Assembly: GCA_017984895.1 (NCBI GenBank)
Contig: JAGNYO010000001.1
Span: forward strand, 1 to 64,000
Origin: Sphingobium sp.
Lineage (GTDB): Bacteria > Pseudomonadota > Alphaproteobacteria > Sphingomonadales > Sphingomonadaceae
Direction of reading: 5' to 3'
Length of the DNA: 64,000 nucleotides
Shown: piece by piece, positions 46,402 to 53,127 of the stretch
Layout of the letters: each line of letters opens with the position of its first letter
How positions within the stretch are numbered: the first letter of the stretch is position 1
The notes under the pieces: generated by a model
What the model was told of the DNA's origin: nothing
What the model saw: the letters and a program-made list of their open reading frames with translations, nothing else
The model's database searches: none
Made by a program: the position numbers and the translations under genes

Positions 46402-47384
46402 TGGCCCCATCGCGCAAGCGATACCTCGTATGGGCAGTGCAGATCGCGGTCAGCGCGGTGCTGCTGGCCGTCATCTTTCATTTCGTGCCGTTCGCGCAAG
46501 TTTGGAGCGCGGCCAAGCGCCTCTCGCCTCAGCTCTGGTTGGCGGGCTTTGCGCTGTTCCTCGTTGGCCACGCGCTCACCGCCGCGAAATGGTGGATGCT
46601 GATCGGCCATGATGTGCGCTTCTCGCACGCCTTTCGCGCGCATCTGGCGGGCCTTGGCGCCAACCTCGCGTTGCCCGGCGTGGCGGGAGGAGATGTGGTG
46701 CGCGCAGCCCTGGTGATGGGCGAGACGAAGGACAAGGGCCGCCTCGCTGTCGGCTCGCTGGTCGACCGCTTGATCGACACCGCCTCGCTGGCGCTGGTCT
46801 CGCTGGTGGGGGCGTGGTTCGCGTTTAACACGGACGGGCGCACCACCGGGCTGGTTGTAGGCGGCATAGTGCTGATCGTCGGGATCAAGCTGACCCTGCT
46901 GCGCCTGTTCTCGGCACGCATCGCCGCCTTTGCCGCAACCCTCGCCACCAAAGGCAAGATTGGCCGCATCCTCGGCACGATCATCGCCGCCAGCGCAGAG
47001 ATGGGGCGTAAGCCCGGCCTGTTGCTCGGCTGCTTCATCCTCTCGCTCGCCGTGCAGTGCCTCTTTGTGCTCATCAACATCGCGTTCGCGATGGCGCTGG
47101 GCGTGATGATCCCCGCCGCCGCGTGGTTTTATGCCTGGGCGGGGGCGAAGATCATCGCGATTCTGCCCATCAGCCTTGGCGGCTTAGGCCTGCGCGAGGC
47201 GAGCATGGCGGCGCTGCTCCAGCCCTTCGGCGCGGAGTATGGCGCGGTGATCGCCATCGGCCTCATCTGGCAGACGGTCCTCTATGCCAGCGGCATCCTC
47301 GGCATCCTCGTGCAGTCTGGCGTGTCCGCCCTTCCCGGCAAGAGGGCATTCCTCTCCGAAAAACCTGAACCACATATAGGCTGA
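46401..47384 (+). CDS. UPF0104 / lysylphosphatidylglycerol-synthase-TM family membrane protein
   Basis: A 327-residue polytopic protein with about seven to eight hydrophobic segments. The family pattern GLGANLALPGVAGGDVVRAALVMGETKDKGRLAVGSLVDRLIDTASL and IIAILPISLGGLGLREASMAALLQPFGAEYG matches the membrane half of MprF-type proteins, which are proposed lipid or glycolipid flippases. It begins one base inside the GT2 gene, so a polyprenyl-phosphate-sugar flippase is a natural guess. There is no synthase domain. Confidence 0.85.
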   Translation: MAPSRKRYLVWAVQIAVSAVLLAVIFHFVPFAQVWSAAKRLSPQLWLAGFALFLVGHALTAAKWWMLIGHDVRFSHAFRAHLAGLGANLALPGVAGGDVVRAALVMGETKDKGRLAVGSLVDRLIDTASLALVSLVGAWFAFNTDGRTTGLVVGGIVLIVGIKLTLLRLFSARIAAFAATLATKGKIGRILGTIIAASAEMGRKPGLLLGCFILSLAVQCLFVLINIAFAMALGVMIPAAAWFYAWAGAKIIAILPISLGGLGLREASMAALLQPFGAEYGAVIAIGLIWQTVLYASGILGILVQSGVSALPGKRAFLSEKPEPHIG

Positions 47385-47390
47385 CCCTCC

Positions 47391-48848
47391 ATGACATCCG
47401 CTTCCTCTCCCTCCTTCCCCACCGGCTCCGGCCCGCGTATCACGATATTGGGTGGCGGCCCGGCAGGCGTCGGCGCGGCTTATATGCTCAGCCAAAGCGG
47501 CAAGGCGAGGCCGATCCTGCTGGAGCGCGGCGCAACCGTGGGTGGCAATTCAGGCAGCTTCCTGCACGATGGCGTGCATTGCGACTTCGGCAGCCACCGC
47601 CTCCACCCTGCGAGCGACCCGGCGATTCTCGGCTTGATCCGTAGCCTGTTGGGCGATGCGCTGCTCACCCGCCCGCGCCACGGCCGCATCCGCCTGAAGG
47701 GGAGCTGGATTCATTTCCCGCTCAAACCCGCAGACCTGCTGATGAAGATGCCTAAGGGCTTTGCGCTCTCGCTGCTGTGGGATATGGCGACCAAGCCCTT
47801 CCGCAAGGGTGCGGCTACGCCAGAGGCCGAAACCTTCGCCACTATCCTGCACAAGGAACTCGGCCCCGCGATGTGCGAGGGATTTTATTATCCCTATATG
47901 AAGAAGCTGTGGGCCTTGCCGCCGGAACAACTGGCGGTGACGCTCGCCCGCCGCCGCATTTCCGGCAGCTCGATCACCAAGATCATCAAGAAGGTGCTGG
48001 GCCAGCTCCCCGGCATCAAAAAGCCGCAGACCGGCATCTTCTATTATCCCAAGACCGGCTTTGGCCTCATCAGCGAGGCGCTGATTGCCGGCGCGGAGAA
48101 GCAGGGCACGCAGGCGCAGCTTGGCGCAGCCGTCTCCGCGATAGAGCATGACGGCGGCACGGTGCGCGCGGTGCGCTATGCCGCAGACGGTAGTGAGCAG
48201 CGGATCGAGACGGATCATGTCTGGTCCACCATCCCGCTTTCTCATCTGGTGCGCATGGCGGAACCCGCCGCCCCTGCCCATGTCATCGCGGCGGCGGACA
48301 ATATGCGCTATCGCGGCATGATCCTGATCTACATCACGCTCGATCAGGACCAATATACCGAATATGATGCGCATTATTTCCCGGAATTGAATGTCCCGAT
48401 CTCGCGCCTGTCAGAGCCGAAGAACTACTCGGCGTCCTCCGAGCCGAAGGGCCAGACCGTGCTGTGTGCCGAGCTGCCGTGCGACCCGCATGAGGATCTG
48501 TGGGGCATGACCGACGATCAATTGGGCCAGAAACTGTGCGACTGGCTGGTGGCGACCGGCCTGCCTAAGCCGAAGCTCAAGGCCTCGCTCACCCGCCGCC
48601 TGACCCATGCCTATCCGGTTTATGACCGCGACTTTGAAACCCATTTCGCGGTGTTGGACCAGTGGGTCGGTTCGATTGACGGGCTACTGACCTTCGGGCG
48701 GCAGGGGTTGTTTGCGCATGACAACACCCACCATGCACTCGCCATGTCTGCCGCCGCTGTGGAGTGCATCAATGCTGCGGGCAAGTTCGATCATGCGCGC
48801 TGGGCCGAGCACCGCAAGGAGTTCGAGCATCATGTGGTTGAGGACTGA
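47391..48848 (+). CDS. FAD-dependent oxidoreductase, UDP-galactopyranose-mutase-like
   Basis: A 485-residue FAD protein with the dinucleotide-binding ILGGGPAGVGAAYMLSQSGKARPILLERGATVGGNSGS and C-terminal FGRQGLFAHDNTHHALAMSAAAVECI. The mid-part (WDMATKPFRKGAATPEAETFATIL, FYYPYMKKLWALPPEQLAVTLARR) and SRLSEPKNYSASSEPKGQTVLCAELP are typical of the UGM/protoporphyrinogen-oxidase-like group that works on nucleotide- or lipid-linked sugars. A related domain is fused to a decarboxylase at 53128. Seven bases separate it from the membrane protein gene and six from the deacetylase. Substrate unknown. Confidence 0.82.
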   Translation: MTSASSPSFPTGSGPRITILGGGPAGVGAAYMLSQSGKARPILLERGATVGGNSGSFLHDGVHCDFGSHRLHPASDPAILGLIRSLLGDALLTRPRHGRIRLKGSWIHFPLKPADLLMKMPKGFALSLLWDMATKPFRKGAATPEAETFATILHKELGPAMCEGFYYPYMKKLWALPPEQLAVTLARRRISGSSITKIIKKVLGQLPGIKKPQTGIFYYPKTGFGLISEALIAGAEKQGTQAQLGAAVSAIEHDGGTVRAVRYAADGSEQRIETDHVWSTIPLSHLVRMAEPAAPAHVIAAADNMRYRGMILIYITLDQDQYTEYDAHYFPELNVPISRLSEPKNYSASSEPKGQTVLCAELPCDPHEDLWGMTDDQLGQKLCDWLVATGLPKPKLKASLTRRLTHAYPVYDRDFETHFAVLDQWVGSIDGLLTFGRQGLFAHDNTHHALAMSAAAVECINAAGKFDHARWAEHRKEFEHHVVED

Positions 48849-48854
48849 CGCCTG

Positions 48855-49598
48855 ATGGCCGACACGGCGCTCGTCCTCACCTATCATTCGATATCGGACG
48901 CGCCGGGACCGACGAGCATCGCGCCCGCCACCTTCGCGATGCAGATGGAGATGCTCGGCCGCTGCGGTTACACCAGCGCGACTAGTGCAGACTTTCTGGC
49001 CTGGCATCAGGGCAATGGAGACATGGCACGGAAGGTGCTCATCACCTTTGACGATGGCTTTGCCGATTTTGCCGATACCGCCGTGCCGATCCTCCATCGG
49101 CATGGCCTTACCGCGCTGATGTTTGTGCCGACCCGCAAACTGGGCGGCGTTGAGGATTGGTATACCGCTCCGCCCACCAACCGAGCGTTGATGACGCGCG
49201 AGCAAGTTGTGGCACTCAGCGCGCAGGGCATGGAGTTCGGCGCGCACGGACGCAGCCATGTGCCCCTGCCTTCCGTCACCGGGCAGGCGCGGACAGACGA
49301 GATCGCGGGCAGCGGCGCAGACCTTGCCGCTTGGCTCGGCGCAACCCCGTCCTCTTTCGCCGCCCCCTATGGTGCGGTGGACGCGGGCGTGATCCGCGAG
49401 ATCGGCGATCATTACGCCATCGCCTTCGGCACCCGTTTTGCCGGCGCCCGCCGCAGCGACGCCCGCCACGACATTCCGCGCATCGACATGCATTATTTTC
49501 GTGTCGAGCGCGCCTGGCGTAACTTTCTGGAAGGGGGAAGGGTGTATTTCCGGGCGCGGCAGGCGTTGCGGATGGTCGGGCAGGCCGTGCGCGGCTGA
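48855..49598 (+). CDS. Polysaccharide deacetylase (NodB homology)
   Basis: A 247-residue NodB-fold enzyme: the catalytic base Asp and metal Asp are in KVLITFDDGFADFADTAVPIL, the metal His pair in EFGAHGRSHVPLP, and the later APYGAVDAGVI matches motif 3. There is no signal peptide or membrane segment, so it probably acts on a lipid-linked precursor at the cytoplasmic face. The last member of the GT2/membrane/FAD/deacetylase run. Confidence 0.87.
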   Translation: MADTALVLTYHSISDAPGPTSIAPATFAMQMEMLGRCGYTSATSADFLAWHQGNGDMARKVLITFDDGFADFADTAVPILHRHGLTALMFVPTRKLGGVEDWYTAPPTNRALMTREQVVALSAQGMEFGAHGRSHVPLPSVTGQARTDEIAGSGADLAAWLGATPSSFAAPYGAVDAGVIREIGDHYAIAFGTRFAGARRSDARHDIPRIDMHYFRVERAWRNFLEGGRVYFRARQALRMVGQAVRG

Positions 49599-49644
49599 AA
49601 AGTGGCGGCAAAGATTATCGCCTATGCTTAATGGCTTAACGTGC

Positions 49645-49675
49645 TTGATCCATGGTGCAATGCGGCACATACTAT
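49645..49675 (+). promoter_or_regulatory. Possible sigma-70 promoter of the CmoA-like gene
   Basis: TTGATC (49645-49650) and TACTAT (49670-49675) resemble -35 and -10 hexamers with a long 19-base spacer, about 30 bases upstream of the methyltransferase ATG. Confidence 0.28.
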
Positions 49676-49707
49676 AGGCTAAATCTGTTTTTTGAGGAAT
49701 GTGGGCA

Positions 49708-50430
49708 ATGACGAAATTCGCCAAAGTCGGCCAGAATATCGAGGCACAGAATGCTGGCTGGACCTTCGACGGCAAAGTCGCCGATACATTTGTCGATCAT
49801 GTCCGGCAATCCGTGCCGCTGTATGAAAAGGGCCACGAGCTGGTTTGCCAGCTCTCCGATTATTTTGTCGACAAGACCAGCACCGTATACGAGATCGGCA
49901 CGTCTACCGGCGAACTGATCCGCAAGGTGGCGCGGCACAATGCCCACCGCGATGGTGCGCGCTTCATCGGCATCGATCCGGTCGGGCCAATGGTCGAGAA
50001 GGCGCGTATGCATTGCGCCGATACTCCTTCGGTCACTCTGATCGAGGACGACGCCCGCCATTTCGATTTCGAGCCAGCGGATCTCATCATTTCGTACTAC
50101 ACCATCCAGTTCATCCCCCCGCGTGACCGGCAGCAGTTGTTCGACAAGCTCTACAACGCGCTCAACTGGGGCGGTGCATTGATCATGTTCGAAAAAGTGC
50201 GCGCGCCTGACGCCCGCTTTCAGGACATGGCGGTCGGCATGTATAGCGAGTTCAAGCTGTCTCAGGGCTTCGATTGCGAAGAAATCGTCACCAAGACACG
50301 CTCGCTGAAGGGCGTGCTGGAACCGTTCTCAACCCAGGGCAATCTTGATCTGTTTGCCCGCGCGGGCTTCAAGGACGTGACGACGGTAATGAAATATATC
50401 TGCTTCGAGGGCTTTATCGCCATCAAGTGA
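49708..50430 (+). CDS. SAM-dependent methyltransferase, CmoA-like
   Basis: A 240-residue class I methyltransferase. The N-terminal FDGKVADTFVDHVRQSVPLYEKGHELVCQLSDYFV and the SAM loop VYEIGTSTGELIRKV recall CmoA (carboxy-SAM synthase, tRNA modification), as does LIISYYTIQFIPPRDRQQLF. It lies in a glycan gene island rather than with cmoB, so small-molecule or glycan methylation is equally possible. The ATG at 49708 follows GAGGA at nine bases; the ATG at 49699 directly abuts that site. It is separately promoted, with a hairpin after it. Confidence 0.82.
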   Translation: MTKFAKVGQNIEAQNAGWTFDGKVADTFVDHVRQSVPLYEKGHELVCQLSDYFVDKTSTVYEIGTSTGELIRKVARHNAHRDGARFIGIDPVGPMVEKARMHCADTPSVTLIEDDARHFDFEPADLIISYYTIQFIPPRDRQQLFDKLYNALNWGGALIMFEKVRAPDARFQDMAVGMYSEFKLSQGFDCEEIVTKTRSLKGVLEPFSTQGNLDLFARAGFKDVTTVMKYICFEGFIAIK

Positions 50431-50464
50431 GATATTGATGTTGAACGAATGGCTGGCCCATAGC

Positions 50465-50481
50465 GGCCATGCTGCATGGCC
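50465..50481. terminator. Hairpin between methyltransferase and glycosidase-like genes
   Basis: GGCCATG (50465-50471) and CATGGCC (50475-50481) form a perfect 7-bp stem with a three-base loop, inside a wider imperfect stem (50452-50461 with 50476-50485). It lies in the 63-base spacer between two convergent genes. Confidence 0.5.
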
Positions 50482-50493
50482 CAGCTTGTTCTG

Positions 50494-52050
50494 CTATTGC
50501 CAGTCTATAACATCAGCGGAGCAGGGCGGATAGCCAGCAGGGGCAGAAGGGGGCTGCTCTGCAAGGGTCGCGACATCCCCACCGCGCAGAAGCATGCGTG
50601 CGACGCCATTGTCCGAATCGACCGCCAGCGTGCATCGCAGGATACGTCCGACAAGCGTATTGGAACGCTGCATCATATACTGACCGGCACGACCCATGCG
50701 CACGCGCACCCAGTCTCCACCCTGTGGTTCTGGCATAGGGGTATTGAGCCGCCGGTGCACTTTTTCCAGTATCTTCAGGAGTGGTCCCTGATCCGCCTTG
50801 ACCGATAAGATCATGCGCCCATCTGGGTTGCGGAACGCGACCGCCTGCACCCATGGCTGGTCTATTCTCGTGCCGACCCGCACCGCACCCGGCTCGACAA
50901 CGCGGAAAATAGAGGCGAGCGCGGTGGCTTCGGGCAGGGTTTCCACCTCGGAATTGGCGGCGCCCGGATTGGTCACGCGTAACATATTACCCGGCGGGGT
51001 AGCAACGCGGCCGAGATCAGGCGTGGCGATACTGTATTTCTGAAAACTGCTGACATTCGCCTGCGTGAGGTCCTGAAACAGGATATTCGCATCCGCCCGC
51101 GCAAACTCGAGCATCGCGGTCTGCGCCCTGATACTGCGGGCGCTGTCATTGATTCGGTTGAATGCCTGCCGCGTTGGCTGAATACCGTATCGATGGTAGG
51201 AAAGCACCGCCACCTTGTCGGCCGCGCCGGGGATGCTTTTCATCTCCTCGAAAAAAGTAGGCGCCCGCCGGGCCACAGAGGTGGATGGCGCGATAATGCG
51301 CGGTTTGATGCCCTGCGCCTCCAGCCGCCGGGATACCGCGACGATCGCCGAACCAATGCGCCTCCCTCCCCAGTCCTTTGTATTGTCCGGCTCCAGCACG
51401 ATCTCCAGAGTGGCCGGTTCAAGCCCGTATTTCCGCTTGAGATGCGCATAGGCCGCGGCGATCAGCTCGGCATATTCCTCGGGGGCGGCGGCATGGGAGA
51501 GATTGCCCTGCCGCTCGCTCCATTTGAAATCGACATAGCACAGTGAAAAGTTCATTGGCCTCCCGAGGCTCTTGGCGATGCGCATCGCCGGCAGGATGAA
51601 GTTCTCGACCCGGAAATCCAGCTCGGAAAACTGAATGCCCTTGGGATTAAGCACCTTCGGGTCGGCGTTGTCGTTGATTTTTTCGTAAAAGCGGTTCTTG
51701 AAATCGGTGTAGGAGAGTGCGCCGTTACGGAACTGCGTCCAGTAGTCGACCGGGTTTTCCGCGCCACTGCGGAGTTCAAGGCGCAGGCGGTTGATGCCGC
51801 CTTCTTGAATCATCGCGGTAAGAATCCGGTCCCGTGCAGGCATCCAGCTGCCATCGAAGCGGTTAGAGCGCTTGCCAAACTCCCACATTCTGGCGGTCGC
51901 TTCCCATGCTTCCATCGTCTGGAAACTTTCGGATGGGACTATTGTTACGCTCGCGGGTTTACGGGCATTGCAGCCGCCGAGTATGAGCGCCGCCAACAGA
52001 AAAACAGAAAAGCGTATACTGCGCAGGCCCATTTCACGCTTTTTAACCAT
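50494..52050 (-). CDS. Putative clan GH-A glycosidase lipoprotein
   Basis: A 518-residue lipoprotein (signal FSVFLLAALILGGC, lipobox Cys27). The body resembles a (beta/alpha)8 glycosidase: after FQTMEAWEATARMWEFG comes EGGINRLRLEL, then LEIVLEPDN (Glu220 is a candidate acid/base) and RAQTAMLEFARAD (Glu315 a candidate nucleophile). The spacing and the C-terminal beta region (residues about 400-518) recall GH30 or GH39 enzymes, but the match is weak. It is minus-strand, convergent with the methyltransferase gene, and 43 bases downstream of the GT2 gene that precedes it. It may trim or cut the glycan made by the island. Confidence 0.6.
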   Translation of the reverse strand: MVKKREMGLRSIRFSVFLLAALILGGCNARKPASVTIVPSESFQTMEAWEATARMWEFGKRSNRFDGSWMPARDRILTAMIQEGGINRLRLELRSGAENPVDYWTQFRNGALSYTDFKNRFYEKINDNADPKVLNPKGIQFSELDFRVENFILPAMRIAKSLGRPMNFSLCYVDFKWSERQGNLSHAAAPEEYAELIAAAYAHLKRKYGLEPATLEIVLEPDNTKDWGGRRIGSAIVAVSRRLEAQGIKPRIIAPSTSVARRAPTFFEEMKSIPGAADKVAVLSYHRYGIQPTRQAFNRINDSARSIRAQTAMLEFARADANILFQDLTQANVSSFQKYSIATPDLGRVATPPGNMLRVTNPGAANSEVETLPEATALASIFRVVEPGAVRVGTRIDQPWVQAVAFRNPDGRMILSVKADQGPLLKILEKVHRRLNTPMPEPQGGDWVRVRMGRAGQYMMQRSNTLVGRILRCTLAVDSDNGVARMLLRGGDVATLAEQPPSAPAGYPPCSADVIDWQ

Positions 52051-52093
52051 CTATTGCTGCCGCGTCAAAATAACTGCGACAGGATGACGGACA

Positions 52094-53119
52094 TCACGCC
52101 GCACGGCGCCAGCCAAGGCGCGTCTCCACCGTCACGAACACGAAGGCGAGGGGCGCGTATATATGATAGCAGAAGTGCATCGCCATCGCGCCCAGCGAGC
52201 GGAAAAAGCCTAATCGCCTGCTGAGAAAGCAGAAAAACGAGCGGTTGAGCCAAGCATAGGCTAACAACAGCCCACCGGCTGCGGCCAGCATGGGTGCCAC
52301 CAGGGCAGGCATGGCCAGCGCGGCAATTCCTGCGCCCGGCAGGCACAGCAGCACCAGTAGGGCGAGCAGGGACTTCAGCCGTTCCACATGGCTGATGTTG
52401 AGATCGGCCTCACCGGTCTTGCCATCCACGATCAGCCGCGACCATGGCAGCGCGCGGCGCACGACATCGGTATGCCACACGCGCCACAGGCTCCAGTCCT
52501 TCCAGTGTTTGCATAAGGCTTCGGGCACGAGGCGGATGCGATGCCCGGCGGCGACCACGCGCGCGCCCAGTTCGATGTCCTCGATGCTGGGATGCTTGAA
52601 CATCACCACATCGAAGCCGCCCGCGTCGAGAAAGACCTGACGGTCGATCAACCCCAGGCCAGACCAGAAAGTCTTGGCCTCGCGCTTGCCGTGCTGATGC
52701 ACGAAATGATGGCGCAGATTGGCATAAAGGCTCGTCACTCGCTGTGACCAGGGGGAATCGTCATAGGAGCCGAACGCCGCCTTCGCGCCGTGCGCCTGCA
52801 ACTCTGTCACCAGTTGCTCCATCGCATCACGCGAGATGACCACGTCGGCGTCTACGAACAGCAACAGGTCCGATGTTGCTGCCTTTGCGGCTTCGTTGCG
52901 GCCATGCCCTGGCCCTCTAGGCTTGCCATCGTTGCGGATCACGGTGGCGCCTGCCGCGCGAGCAATGTCGTCGGTGGCGTCGGTCGAGCCGTCGCTGAAC
53001 AGGATCAGCTCGTCCGCTTTCCAGCCCATTGCATTGATCGCGTCGAGGCATCCCGGCAATGTAGCCACCGCATTATAGGCGGGAATTATGACGGCGACGG
53101 TTGGGCGCGGCGCGGCCAT
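52094..53119 (-). CDS. Glycosyltransferase family 2, membrane-anchored
   Basis: A 341-residue GT2 enzyme: VAVIIPAYNAVATLPGCLDAINAMGW, FSDGSTDATDDIARAAGA, RGPGHGRNEAAKAATSDLLLFVDADVVI (DxD) and FKHPSIEDIELGARVVAAGHR in place of the acceptor/base site. Three hydrophobic segments near the C-terminus (residues about 245-330) anchor it in the membrane. It lies eight bases downstream of the UXS-FAD fusion gene and is probably co-transcribed with it. Donor and acceptor unknown. Confidence 0.88.
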   Translation of the reverse strand: MAAPRPTVAVIIPAYNAVATLPGCLDAINAMGWKADELILFSDGSTDATDDIARAAGATVIRNDGKPRGPGHGRNEAAKAATSDLLLFVDADVVISRDAMEQLVTELQAHGAKAAFGSYDDSPWSQRVTSLYANLRHHFVHQHGKREAKTFWSGLGLIDRQVFLDAGGFDVVMFKHPSIEDIELGARVVAAGHRIRLVPEALCKHWKDWSLWRVWHTDVVRRALPWSRLIVDGKTGEADLNISHVERLKSLLALLVLLCLPGAGIAALAMPALVAPMLAAAGGLLLAYAWLNRSFFCFLSRRLGFFRSLGAMAMHFCYHIYAPLAFVFVTVETRLGWRRAA

Positions 53120-53127
53120 GATGTGGA

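Noticed and set aside
48684..49775. A 363-codon minus-strand open frame opposite the FAD protein and deacetylase genes
   Set aside because: No motif, and the plus-strand frames have clear NodB and FAD signatures.
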